Part shown: piece by piece, positions 12,296 to 24,699 of the stretch
Numbering within the stretch: position 1 is the first letter of the stretch
Layout of the letters: each line of letters starts with the position of its first letter
From: Dirofilaria immitis
Lineage: Eukaryota > Nematoda > Chromadorea > Rhabditida > Onchocercidae
Assembly (NCBI GenBank): GCA_024305405.1
Contig: JAKNDB010000068.1
Location: 766,501 to 830,500, forward strand
Length of the DNA: 64,000 bases
Reading direction: 5' to 3'
The notes under the pieces: generated by a model
Databases searched by the model: none
The model's input: only the letters and a program-made list of their open reading frames with translations
Told to the model about the DNA's origin: nothing
Translations under genes and position numbers: made by a program

Positions 12296-13906
12296 TTCTT
12301 TTGTAAAGAATATAATAGTGGCCTCTTTGATGCAATGGAAGGTGGTGATGTTTCCGTTGCTTCATAAATTATAGGAATATTTCCTGAAAACTAGCTGTTT
12401 CGTTCTTATTCGATATTAACAGTTATATTTACCAACAAAAAGTGACAGATGAATCAAGGGGATCATACGTATCTTAATAGATATCACTTATCTCTCTATT
12501 TCATAAATTTACACAAAGTAATTATTAAAACCACTACTTCATAAAACCACATGCATATCTATATATACATATAGATTAAGATGATCATAATTTTTGCAGA
12601 AGCAATAGACAAAAATTTGAAAATAAACCTGTATGTGAACTGATTGCAGACAGTTTCGGTTCCGGCTCAATCTGAATTCCTCCATCAGAATTCAATTCAG
12701 CAGATTGGGCTGTAAAATATTATAAACTGAATCTACAATTTAATCTGTAATCAATTTCATACTTTTGCATTCTTTTTTCTACATCAGTAATTTTAAAGTT
12801 ATAAAGTCTTTGCTGAGTCTTCGTCCATATTATGGATACAGAAAAATCTCCTAATGAATAATAAAACATTATATTAAAAAAATAAAACATTATATGTTTT
12901 TATTACCTTGGCTCGATAAATCAAATGTTAAAAGTGGCGCTTATCGTCGGTTATTTAAGAAATTTTTCTGGGCCTTTGTAGTAGATTTTGCATTTCTTAC
13001 CTGGCTTGCGGGAAGGGAAGTTAAAGAACCCTACATTACCCTAAGTAGGCTTTCCACTCTTTGTTATTTCACATACTTTGTAATAATTTTACCACTGCTC
13101 AGTAAGTATGAGAAATCGAAGAAACCACCAAAAACCATAAGTGATTCTGTACCGGAGATGAAGTAATGCTAGTTAAAAATATATCTACTGTAAAACATCT
13201 CATCATTCTAGAATATCCTTTTGCCAGCCTAGAACACCCTTTTCTCATCTCAGTATTTGACAGTAAAATGAAGTTCGATATCTAAAACTGCACTATTCTT
13301 CATCAAAAAGCAATCGAATTGCGCATGGAATGAATTTAACCTATACTGATATAATAAAACTAACGAAAGGAATAAAATAAAAAAATTTCGTTATATTTTA
13401 ATCAAGCTCCAAATTCATTCAGATCAACATGAATATCAAAAAACTCTAGCTGAATAGTGCTATATTATCAGCAATATAATTATTATATAATAAGAAATAA
13501 AAAATATTAAATTAATAATTATTTCATAACTAAATTGTATATGGTGAAGAAGATAATCATCAATAAGACAGAAATCAAATTAATTAATTTTGATCTCCAA
13601 AAAGGTTGTTTGACGTCGATAATACAACAAATCAAACTAAATAGGTAAAAACCTACATCGATACAATCAAAAACTCAAAGTGGTGCATACATGTTCAAGT
13701 AATCCCGAAAATTTTAAAACAAATTAAACAAATTTCTAAAATCGAAATTACTAAAATAAAAAGTTGACATTCATAAAAGTAATAGGTAACTTACGTAAAG
13801 CAACGATTTCCTCCTGCACATTAGATGAAATATTTGGTGTCATAATACTAGATAATGAAGGTGAACGATATACTGAAGAGGTCATTGACTGAAGCTTTGA
13901 CGCCAT
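12296..13906 (-). CDS. Three phase-compatible exons, probable N-terminal part of orai
   Basis: Exons 13906-13795 (ATG, MASKLQSMTSSVYRSPS), 12709-12629 (QSAELNSDGGIQIEPEPK) and 12383-12296 (NIPIIYEATETSPPS, ending SLQKK) have good donors and acceptors and join without breaking frame, giving about 93 Ser/Pro-rich residues. No known domain is visible. Strand, position and composition match the Ser-rich N-terminus of the orai gene downstream. The last donor is in phase 2, whereas joining to the acceptor before 10375 needs phase 1; either an exon is missing or an A-run is miscounted there. They could instead be a separate small gene. The first exon is duplicated at 5596-5707. Confidence 0.5.
12896..13166 (+). 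pseudogene. petB: Wolbachia-type cytochrome b (petB) C-terminal fragment
   Basis: An open frame reads LLPWLDKSNVKSGAYRR, then FKKFFWAFVVDFAFLTWLAG, then EPYITLSRLST and ILPLLSKYEK, ending in TAA at 13166. This is the C-terminal third of a bacterial cytochrome b of the bc1 complex (LPWLD, EPYxTLSR and PLLSKYEK are typical of Rickettsiales). The N-terminal haem-binding part is absent, so it cannot function. Nematode mitochondrial cytochrome b differs strongly. In a filarial genome the likely source is Wolbachia. It lies on the opposite strand inside the proposed first intron of orai. No frameshift is visible, so the transfer may be fairly recent. Sequence after 13166 was not identified. Confidence 0.8.
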
Positions 13907-14130
13907 AACATTCGATATTTTTACTGAAATCAACGTTACGAACTTAATAAATTTGAAATTCAGCAATGTCAAAGATTACAAGAATATATAAGTTTATGTA
14001 AATTTATGAACGGTAAAATTCATACATTGTGAGGAATCTAAAATTTATATATGAATAAACTAATTTGTAAAAATTGTAGAACAAAAAACATGTACATAAA
14101 TTTGCGAAAATTTAAAAACTACAGAGCATC
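13690..14130. repeat. Direct duplicate of 5466-5940
   Basis: High similarity over about 440 bp, covering the candidate orai first exon and its upstream flank (shared anchors include GTGAGGAATCTAAAATTTAT at 14030 and 5830). One difference is a short deletion near 13741 relative to copy 1. Confidence 0.85.
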
Positions 14131-15770
14131 TCTGCTTTGGATAAAAGTAATAAATCAAAGTAATTAAGAAATATAATAGCATACTTAAATGTTTAGTTTT
14201 AATTTACATTCGAATACATTTCCCAACTCGAAATATCAGAAATTAACATGTTAATCACGGAGAATATATGCACCTGCTGTCATGATTTTTTCAAAATTTG
14301 TTAGCTAGAAATTGAAGGGAATGATTCAACGAATATGCTTTTAAGCATAAATTACTTGCTTTATCAAAAATATCAATAACAATGATTCCTCCTTTTCTTT
14401 CGGTTGAGAAAAATTTAATAAATATAAAGAAATCAAATAAGAAAATAATATTTGCTTGGATCAAACTGGAAAAAAGAAGTAATATAGTATAGAACGATGG
14501 TAAGAATACTAAATTTATTTATAATTTACAATTCCAATAATTCATTTTAAAATTCTACGAAATTTTTAAAAGTTGCAAGTTCTGCACAAACTAAGACAAA
14601 TCTAAGTTTTTAATACGATTTTTCCAATTTAATTAAAATGATTGAAGCAAAAAAAAAAACTTTAACGAGATTCTTTTATTCTTTTATATCATTTAATTTG
14701 CTATTAATTATCATTTCAGACAAATATGTTTGTTTTAAAAATATCGCCCATTTCGTATAAAACAAACAACATTCCAGGTAATAAAAGAGAATTTGCTCTT
14801 AAAAAGAAAGTTTTTATAAAAAAAAAATCGTAAAAAAATCATTATACTTATTTAGGAAAAATAATAAATATTAATGAAATAAAATGATACAGAATAATTA
14901 AGAAGGAATGTGAGAAATGATAAATCAAATAGTACGAAATGAAGCAATTATAGGAAAAACGACGAATATTAATGAAACAATATATTATTAATAAAACAAA
15001 AGAAAAATAATAGTAATATTGATAAACAATATTAAACCGATAATTTAAAAACATACAATTTTCAACGTTAGCATTACTTATCAATTACATTAATTTATCA
15101 GAAATTCCAGATATTAATCAAATACTAGTTTTACTAAATTCACTTGATAATATTTGACTTATCAAGTAATCAAAAATACTTTATCACTTTCAATTACCCA
15201 TCGAGTATTTCAATGTTTCAAAATCACACATCGTAAATAATGCCGAGGCTGAAGTTCGTTATGCAACTCGAATGAAATAATACTTCTTTTTCACCTGATA
15301 CTTCTTCGTATATCTGATTTGATACTGTGAAGAGAGGGCATTCATTATTAATGAAATAGAGATGTAAAAATATGAATCGGAAACATGAGAGTATCAAAAT
15401 AATTGATATTTAAAGAGATGATAAGATCTGTTTAAAAATTAGTAAAATAGTATGCTAATGTTTAACTTTCCTATAGTAATTAATTGATCACTATTACGTC
15501 CAATAGATGTCAAATATTAATATGTGAGAAATAATGCAACAATAGATTGAGAATATTGATGAGGCACATTATGCCCCGGCTTATTTTATTTATTCAGAAT
15601 TATCAATAACTAAATAAAATGCGAGGTTTATTTACTTACCAAAAGTATTTGCTTCGTAAATATGTTTCATTATAATAACTTACATTTTTTAATCTCTGCT
15701 TAATAAAAACAACTACTCTTAATTGTTTCACTTTTGTATTAAAATTATAGTCTTGTTTATATTTTCTTTT
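14131..15770. other. No recognisable gene
   Basis: AT-rich sequence with short poly-A runs. The 78-codon minus frame at 14848-15084 is a low-complexity Tyr/Phe/Ile translation and was not accepted. May contain the promoter of the minus-strand exon at 13906. Confidence 0.5.
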
Positions 15771-15772
15771 TG

Positions 15773-16114
15773 GCATAAGCTTGCCTGACTGCAAGGCTGA
15801 CAAGCTAAGCAGAAACGAGAGTCGATTATAGTGATCCAGTGATTCTGTATGGAAGGGTCATCACTCAACGGATAAAAGATACGCCGGGGATAACAGGCTG
15901 ATGGTGTTCAAGAGTTCATATCGACGACACCGTTTGGCATCTTGATGTCGACTCATCACATCCTGGGGCTGAAGAAGGTCACAAGGGTTCGGCTGTTCGC
16001 CGATTAAAATGATATGTGAGTTGGGTTTTAGAACGTCGTGAGACAGTTCGGTTTCTATCTGTCGTGGGTGAAGGAAATTTGAGAAAATCTAACTCTAGTA
16101 CGAGAGGACCGAGA
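15773..16114 (+). pseudogene. Wolbachia-type 23S rRNA fragment (domain V-VI)
   Basis: Contains hallmark 23S peptidyl-transferase and sarcin-ricin sequences: CGGGGATAACAGGCTGAT, AGAGTTCATATCGACG, CATCCTGGGGCTGAAGAAGG, GAACGTCGTGAGACAGTTCG and AGTACGAGAGGACCG. It corresponds roughly to E. coli positions 2335-2680. Substitutions and an extra T (GGGTTTTAGAACG) show decay. It is bacterial rather than nematode mitochondrial or cytosolic rRNA; Wolbachia is the natural source. The left edge is near AAGCTTGCCTGACTGCAAGG. The right edge abuts a bacterial protein-coding fragment that is not a 23S neighbour. Confidence 0.93.
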
Positions 16115-16117
16115 TGG

Positions 16118-16440
16118 ATATACCTCTCGTCTTGTTTTTTCAACATCAATTCCTGGATATATCGTATCATTTGTCTATGTCAGTTTACTACAGTTTTCAG
16201 GTCCAATACAAAGTTTGTTAAGGAAATTTTTCACTGGAACAAAAGTGATTATTACTTTCCCGAGATTAAATCTTTAGGTAATGGGATACTAATGATGGGA
16301 TTTAGTTTGTATCCATATATTTACATACTAGTTCGCTCAAGTCTAAAAATGTTAGCAACTCAGTTGCTATTGCATCAACACTTGAAGTTTCCTCATTACG
16401 GAGCCTATGTTTTGTTATAATACCCTCCATCATAAAATGG
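16118..16440 (+). pseudogene. Fe(III) ABC transporter permease fragment (FbpB type), frameshifted
   Basis: Three successive frames give family-typical segments in the correct order: [19 protein letters not shown] with LLQFSGPIQSLLR; then YYFPEIKSLGNGILM with GFSLYPYIYILVRSSL; then SNSVAIASTLEVSSLRS with FVIIPS. These match the membrane domain of iron(III) ABC permeases (A-F-V-Y-x-x-L-L-F-x-G-P, SLxLYPYVYLLAR, A-x-TLG-x-S). Two frameshifts, near 16260 and 16345, break it. Immediately upstream is 23S rRNA, so this is a mosaic of separate bacterial loci. I infer a Wolbachia origin. The downstream boundary is uncertain; 16440-16600 may hold more of the insert. Confidence 0.75.
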
Positions 16441-17010
16441 GGTGAGCAGAGAACTATAGATGATGTAAATGATGATATCATTAAAGTCAGCGATATAGAA
16501 CCTGGGTAAGATCAAATAAATCGTGCCATTAAGAACTTTGTTGGTAAGATAATACAGGTTTCTCCTCAATTTTGCAATAGCAGAAATCAAGAATATATTA
16601 TTCTGAAGAAATGAAGAAAATTATCTCAACTCGACTTCATTTAATTTTATCAAATATTTTTCTTAAATTTAATTTACCAAAAACGTTTTTCATTCACAGC
16701 AAAATTTTATCTAAAAGATAAATGAATGATATTAATTTGAAATTGGAATTGAAAATATTTTATTTAAAAAATTAATTAATTTTTCATTTGAATTACTACA
16801 GTACAATTTTATTTCAACCATTTTCATAAGCTATTAAATTACTGAAATTTAGTTAAAAAAATTAATTGCCAAATATTATTGAACGAAAATTCAATGTTAG
16901 GAAAATATTTCATAACTATATTGATTTTATTATTTTTAATAAATTTAATGTAATTATAATTCTATCCAATAATTCTCATCCAGTAATTTTTCCTCTTTTT
17001 CTTCGTTTCA
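16441..17010. other. Uncertain flank of the bacterial insert, then AT-rich DNA
   Basis: 16441-16600 is less AT-biased than what follows and may belong to the insert, but no gene was recognised. From 16600 on it is AT-rich. Confidence 0.4.
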
Positions 17011-17190
17011 GATACTTTAAGATTTGATGCATAAAAATTCAGATACTTTAAGATTTGATGCATAAAAATTCAGATACTTTAAGATTTGATGCATAAAAAT
17101 TCAGATACTTTAAGATTTAAGATGCATAAAAATTCAGATACTTTAAGATTTGACGCATAAAAATTCAGATACTTTAAAATTTGATGCATG
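17011..17190. repeat. 31-bp minisatellite, about 6 copies
   Basis: Unit GATACTTTAAGATTTGATGC plus ATAAAAATTCA, beginning at 17011, 17042, 17073, 17104, 17137 and 17168. The fourth copy carries a short internal duplication (33 bp). Copies are almost identical, implying recent expansion. Confidence 0.95.
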
Positions 17191-17762
17191 AAATTATTTC
17201 AAAATGGAAATTTTCATTATTAACCTTACCATCAAACATTGATGGTGTAAATTTGCACTGAAAAGATTGCATTGAATTGTTTTGTTGATAATCTTCTCCA
17301 CTGTGTGTATTTGAAAAAAATGCCTAAAGTTTGAAAATTTTTTTATTCCAAAACAGTTCGAAATTTCAGCCATACATACCTGCCTGTACCATTTGCCAAA
17401 TGAAATATTTTTTGCCCGTTGATAGTTAATTCAAAAAAAAGCATACCTCAAAAAAAAATGTTTCAAATGGCAAAATTCTTATCAAAATGATAGCTTTGCA
17501 ATTTCCAATGAATGAAAACTATATTTCATGTAGAAAGCAAAAAAACAAAGCGCTTTTCAAAAAAAAAATTGATTTGAAATAATTTTTCAAAAATTAAAAT
17601 TAATAACGATTGGATAAAATAATTTTAAATAATGAGTACCTCAAAATTTTTCAATCCTATCGATTCAATACGTTGCGAAGCAGTAATATTACGAACTGAA
17701 ATCAAAAATAATAATGATAGCAATGATAATTTATATCCTTATTTTTCCCGAATCTTTCTTTT

Positions 17763-18445
17763 GAATTGTATGTAAATCAAATGCAAGCGATTAATCGATT
17801 TATGAATAATTTTCAGAAGAAACTTTTTACTAAAATGAATTGTATGTAAATCAAATGCAAGCGATTAATTAGTTTATGAATAATTTTCAGAAGAAACTTT
17901 TACTAAAATGAATTGTATGTAAACCAAATGCAAGCGATTAATTAGTTTATGAATAAATTTCAGAAGAAACTTTTTACTAAAATGAATTGTATGTAAATCA
18001 AATGCAAGCGATTAATTAGTTTATGAATAATTTTCAGAAGAAACTTTTTACTAAAATGAATTGTATGTAAACCAAATGCAAGCGATTAATTAGTTTATGA
18101 ATAATTTTCAGAAGAAACTTTTTACTAAAATGAATTGTATGTAAATCAAATGCAAGCGATTAATTGATTTATGAATAATTTTCAGAAGAAACTTTTACTA
18201 AAATGAATTGTATGTAAATCAAATGCAAGCGATTAATTGATTTATGAATAATTTTCAGAAGAAACTTTTACTAAAATGAATTGTATTTAAATCAAATGCA
18301 AGCGATTAATTGAGTTTATGAATAATTTTCAGAAGGAACTTTTACTAAAATGAATTATATGTAAATCAAATAAATTTATATACATTCATCCAAAAAAAAA
18401 GCATTTAATGCAAGCGATTAATTTAATTTATGAATAATTTTCAGA
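17763..18445. repeat. About 74-bp tandem repeat, about 9 copies
   Basis: Units begin GAATTGTATGTAAATCAAAT at 17763, 17837, 17910, 17984, 18058, 18132 and onward. Each contains GCAAGCGATTAAT and TTTTCAGAAGAAACTTT. The last two copies are diverged and interrupted by about 45 bp. No spacer-repeat alternation typical of CRISPR is present. Confidence 0.95.
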
Positions 18446-21400
18446 AAAAAATGCTGAAATTATCGCGTACTTATAAATTATATTATTATTTTTTTTTTAA
18501 TTTTAATATTTTTGAATACTTAAAAATATTTAATATAAATTTAAACTTAACATTAATATAAATATTAAAATTTAAATTATTTTCAAATTATATAAAAATA
18601 AATCGAAATGCTAAAATTTTTTAGAATTTATAAATAAATAAATATGTGTTGGAAAAAAAAAAAAAAAAACATACTTTCATGCGTTGATAAATTATTCAAT
18701 GCTGCATTCGGATATGTTGTCATCCATATTGATAATAATTCTTTTGTAGCACATAATAAATCATCTATTGATTTATTTTCAATTTTTCCTTTCATAGCTA
18801 TCAATTTTTTTTTTTTTCAAAAGATCGCTTATTATAAAATTTAAATCAAAAATTTAAACGAATAAATTGTTTGATCAAAAAAAAAAAACACAAAGGATTT
18901 TGATAATGCCCAATTTGAACGTTTGATTTATAGTGGTTAATTTTAATTTTCCTACTAAACATGTTTTGCAAAAATTCACTAATTAAAATAAAACAACAGA
19001 CGTTACGTTCGAATTATTAGAAACAGAAGTCTCGAAATAAGCTTATTCAACGTATAAAAGACCATTTAAAATAAAACATGTGTTTTCATGTGAAAAGTTT
19101 AAAAATTGCAGAAAGACGAATGAGAATAAAATTTTTATATACCTAACATTAGATTTCTTAAAGCTAATTTATTTAAGATTATTATCATTGGAAGAAATTG
19201 ACAATTATTTAACATTTTAATAGTGTAATTTAAATGAAATAAATAAGTAAAATTAATTTCATATCCTTCTTTTATGTTTATTTGTTTCATCTATAAATTG
19301 AATTAAATTTGCTTAACGATATGTAAGGAAGATAATTTTCATTTGAAAAATTTTTCATAAATTAATTGTTGAATTAAATTATCAGAGATTTTGATGGATA
19401 ATTCAAATTTATCCTTACATGAATTGAAATTAATAGCAATATTTTGATTGAAATTTAAAAATTTTTCAATTATTTATTTCATTTTTTTTCTGAACTGATA
19501 AGTATTTCTAGATAAATAAAAAGTATTTAATGCAATAATTTAAACATAGCGAACAATTGATGATACTAATGATATTGGTATTACATTTATTTTCTGAATG
19601 AAAGAAATAAATCAATGCAATTTATAATTTCATTATCATAGTTTTTCTATCAATTATATATTCCATTTTCTATATCATCGTGTTTTTGACGTTTAAAAAT
19701 AATTTTCGCAATTACTGAACAAAAATATTAACTATGTATTATATTATTCTTAAATTCTAAAATGAAAAAATTATTGATTCTAATTTAAAAAGTTCAAAAA
19801 CTAAACTTATATTAACCTTCGAAATAATATCCTATCATAGATGAAATAAAAAAAAAAACAAATTATAATATTTCGATTCTATTTATAATATAAACAAAAA
19901 TGCAATAAATACAAAAATTTTTGCCCATTTTAATTTCAGTCATAACTATTCATCATTCCTTATTACAATACACACCTGTATAATATAAAATACATCATAT
20001 ATAATCAAATAAAATGATATAAAGTTAAAGTGTAAAAATTAGAATTAAGGAAAAATTTCAGCAAATTGAATCATCAAAGCAAGAAGGAAGAAAAAAAAAA
20101 AAAAAGGAATGAAATATGTAAAAGAAAAAATAAAGCGAAAGAAAGTGCAAATGATGTTTTTGCAAATCAATGCATTAAATTATTATACTGAAATCAAAAT
20201 TCCAATTTTTTTCATTAAAAAAAAAAAAAAAAAGAAAACGGAAGTAACTTGATTCATTTTTACCTTCGTTCCGTTCCTTCGTCCTATTTGTTTTTGTTAT
20301 TTCTTTTTCTTCTTCGCTTTTTTTTTTCGCTAAAAATTATATAAATGTCGTTGCTTCCTTTTTTTTTTTTTTCAATTCAATTTAAATGATAAGAAAGAAA
20401 AAAGAAGGATTAACATTGCAATGTTATTTATTTTAAAAACATTTGAAAATTCTTTTACTGAATTTTGATTTTTTTGAATTTTGAAAAATTCATTTACTTT
20501 CCGGTTAAAATGAAAAGTTCCTTATATTTCTCATCCATTAATTAATTGTTTATGCCGATAGAGAAAAGAAAATAATTCTTTCAAATTAAAATTAATAATT
20601 TTATGAATTTAAATTTCTTTGATAATTTTGGTAACATATTAATAATAATATGCCGAATTGTTGATTTTATGAGCAGAAATTCATGATACGATCATCAAAT
20701 TGGTATAATTAATTTGCTCGCTATTAACTAATAAATCGAATTTTCTAAATTTTATCAATAAACGTATGCTTTCGCAGTAAATGATATACTTGCGGATAAG
20801 ATAATGACAAACTTTCAATATTCATCAAATATGCATTATCATTTAATTGCATAATGATATGATCTATAATTTTATTTATCCAATAATTATGTAAATTATT
20901 TCGGAATAAAATTAAAATTCATCCGCAAAATTTTGATTAATTATAAAATTTTTCAAACTGTCAGCCAAATAAGTATCTCATCATTATGATAACGAAGCGA
21001 TGTATGGAAAATGTAAGCAAATAAATGAAACTAATCAATGTAAAAAAAAAAATCGCATCAACTATAAAATAAAACATATGATAATAACCAATAATCAGTT
21101 TGCCGAAAATCAGTTGAAGGAATGAAAAAAATAATATTTAATAAATATTTATTTTAATATATTATTTTGCATAAATTAATCTGCTAATTGAGCAAATAAT
21201 TTTTTTCTTCAAGCAAAGTATTATTTTAAAAAAAAAAAGTAAACAATTTCCAATCATTTTTCTTTAAATTTTTAAATAAATTCTATTTATCAAACTTTTT
21301 TAATTTTACAAAAATTCGAAAGAAATTTCGACGAATTCAGAATTGCTTTCTGATTGATAATTGTTTCGCATTGAATGAGAAGTTCTGTAATAACTTTATT

Positions 21401-24400
21401 GCATTACAAAATCATAATTTCTTTACTTTTCAAATATAATGCAAAAAAAAAATCACTTCAATTTTTGAGTTGTAATTTTAAATAATGAAAAAATCAATTC
21501 TCGACACTTCGTTCTTTCTTCGTCTTTTACAATTTCTTATGATAAATTTTTTTCAAAGAATATTTTCATTTTACTGCCATTTCCTAATTAGCTCATCTTT
21601 TGTTGCATATAGTGTGCTATGAGACTTTTCCCGAGAATTCTTTGTTAAATTATCATTATTTATTCTCGCTTGCTGATTATGTATTATGTGTACATTGAAT
21701 CCATTATTCAAAAATATTGTATTACGGCTGTCATTAGAGAATCAATTGATTTCTAAAATGATTGTATAAATTGCTTTTTTTTATCAAATAACACCTGAAA
21801 TATCATAGTTAATCTATTTGGATCGCTAAATTGAGTTGAAAAATTCGAAATTTTTAAAAAAATTTCCAAAAAACTTAAGTTCAGATTATATTTTTATTTG
21901 GAAAAGACACCTCAAACCTGCTTGAAAATTTACTAAGAAATGAATGCAGTATTTGAAATATGATTGTAGTTATTTGAAAATAGAAAATATTTGTGAATTC
22001 ATTTTACATTCAAATCTTGATTCCAAAATAAGATATAGCAGTAAAAAATAATAAATGCTACTTTTTTAATCATAATATTTATTTTTCCAATTCTCTTATA
22101 AATATAATAATCACAATTTGTAATCAAGAGCCTTTGCTGATTGAATTAAAATTTGAAATTCATCAAAACTTGAATTATCATTTGCTTAATGATTACATCG
22201 AAATTACTTCACTTACATTTTGATTCGATTTTTATTTCTATGATATTTCTTTAAATGATATTTCTCTTCTACAAAAATCATTTGAAGTTTGCATCGATTC
22301 AGATCTTTATTAGATTATGCATTAATTGAAATTTTAAAATTCATAGTAATTTATATTTTTTTTTTATAAATCAGATAAAAATCTTCATGATCTATTTTGA
22401 TCACTGATGAATTGTTTTAGCAAATGCATTTGCACATTATTAGATGGATTGTGTGATATATATAAGTTGACATATTTGTAAATTATATATTTTCATACAT
22501 ATCGATGAAATTATCTTATCACTAAGCAATTTATTTTATCTTATCTGTTAAAGATACGAAACAAGTAATACGCGTTTTATTTCTCTTTTTTTTTCTCGTT
22601 TTTATTTCTTCGCCACATAAATTGAATTGAAGTAATGAAGCAATTTAAGATATGAAAGCATAAGAAAAAAAGTAAATTAGAGAAAAAAACTTTTTTATTA
22701 GAGAAAAAAAACTTTGGAGTAAAAAATAAATAAAAAGTACGAAATGAATTCGAAAAAAATATATATGCAATTGGGAAATTGAATACTTTTCTAAACTTTT
22801 CTCTGAAGTAATTTTCTAAACAGACAAAATTTATTGTAAAAATTTTTATCATTTAAACAAATTTAAAATGCACGAAAATTCAAATTTACCAAACGCATGC
22901 ATAACTAAATTATTATGTCACTGATAATTTAATAAACAAATTGTTATTGTTAAGCAAGCAAATCTATTTTTTTATGAAATATAGCATTATCATATCACTA
23001 CAAATAAATAATCAAACATCATAAGACAAGTAGTGTATTAATAATATTTATCAAATTTCATGTATTTATTAATATTTTTGTTTAAATATAAAATTAGTAA
23101 TATGAGGAGTAAATAAGTAAAATTACGTTGAAAATACTGCATTATTTTTATTCGAAATATATTAAAAAAATTCACCCAACTTTTATCGAAAGTATTCGCT
23201 CAAATTTAGAAATATATGAAAAAGAATTACGTAATCAAAATTTACCCATCATTTGAATTATTTATTTTCATTCTTCCTAAATGATACATTCAAATATTGC
23301 ATGGGTCAAAAAAATTCCATATGCGAAGTATATCAATCATCACATTCAAATCATATGAAATTTCATCACATGCAAAGATGAATGTATGCGTTAAAATACA
23401 TATAGATTTTAAAAATATTAAAATATCTAGAATTTTTTTCATCAAAACTTGACTTCTATGAGAAATTTGTAGAAAATACCTGAAGGAAAAAAATTATAAC
23501 TTTAAATCAAGCATTCATCAGTGTGCTGTATTGGAAAGGAAATAAAATAAAAAGCAATTAATTATTAAACTACTTGATGGGTATAGCAGGAAAGATGACA
23601 ATACAATGGAAAGAGATTATTCAATTTTGTGATTGTTGCGGATAGTATAGTTTTCTAGCAATATAGGTAGTTTAATCATGATTATAGCTGGAATTTGCTT
23701 TTAAAATAAATTTGGATCAAGCTGTTATTTTAATGCTTTACAAATTTATGAACTTTCTGATCCGGCATATATCATACATTTTAATTAATTTTTCCTACTT
23801 TCATAATACCAAGAAACAATTATAAATAAATAATTATTTAATTAATATGATCTACTCAAATACTGCAAATGTATACTGGGAGGTTATTTTTGTATGCGAG
23901 AAATTTTCTCGAAAATAGATATTTGCTTAATTTTCTAATAGATAAAAATCATCAAGTTAAAGGAATTTTTCTTTTTTTTGATAAATGGCTTTTTCTAAAT
24001 ATTTATGTCAACCTCTATTAACAGTCGCAAAATATTATTTGTCATGTCGAATTGTGCAAAAATTAATTATGCATTCAATCGCTAATGACAGTCATTTTTT
24101 AAAAACCAATTTAATTATTTGGGAAATTCATTTCATTTCAAATAAACAGAGATTACTGTGAAATACAAATGATAAATGGAGAGAATATAATTGACGTAAT
24201 AATTGGAATTTTACTCAACTTTTTTCCAACACTTTCATGTTTGACATTTTTATTCATCGCGAAAAAAATTCCTCATATTCATCAACAGCAAATTCTTTTC
24301 AATCAAAACGTTTGGAAGTTTCTGAGAAACAAGAAAAATTTCATTTGGTAAATAATATAGCATATAGCAATTATTTCCAAATTTCTTATTTCAAATTTTC

Positions 24401-24690
24401 ATGTTTTTTAGAATGACCCCATATTTAGTAATTGTGAGAAAAATCTAAATATATCGAGACAATCGAGATAATTTTATATTTTCAAATGTTTTGGTATAAA
24501 CAAGCGATCTCATAATATAGCTTTTGATTCTCATCTCTAAAACAAAGATATTATCCCTTCAACCGTCAATCCTTCAATTATGTAAAAACTATTATTTTAA
24601 TGAAACAGCTGTCTGATTTACTATCCTTGATCTGACGGAATGTTTGATCAAAACATTACAAACGTCTTTTCTACATGTCAACGTGATCAT
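18446..24690. other. Gene-poor, AT-rich region with many homopolymer runs
   Basis: About 6.2 kb without a recognisable exon, RNA gene or repeat family. It has frequent poly-A/T runs (18652-18670, 20088-20105, 20218-20233, 20360-20371). Frames at 18644-18844, 22577-22852 and 24169-24351 are low-complexity translations. A distant intron or intergenic role cannot be separated from this sequence alone. Confidence 0.55.
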
Positions 24691-24699
24691 AAAAATGAA

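Noticed and set aside
12896..13166. Nuclear copy of nematode mitochondrial cytochrome b
   Set aside because: The residues (LLPWLDKSNVKSG, PLLSKYEK and the length of the tail) fit alphaproteobacterial cytochrome b and read in the standard code.
16016..16420. 134-codon plus-strand ORF
   Set aside because: Its first 35 codons are a translation of 23S rRNA and the rest is a mix of two frames of the decayed permease; not a gene.
17763..18445. CRISPR-like array
   Set aside because: Whole 74-bp units repeat head to tail without unique spacers, in a eukaryotic context; it is a minisatellite.
18644..18844. 66-codon ORF beginning after a poly-A run
   Set aside because: Low-complexity Lys, Phe and Ile translation with no motif or splice context.
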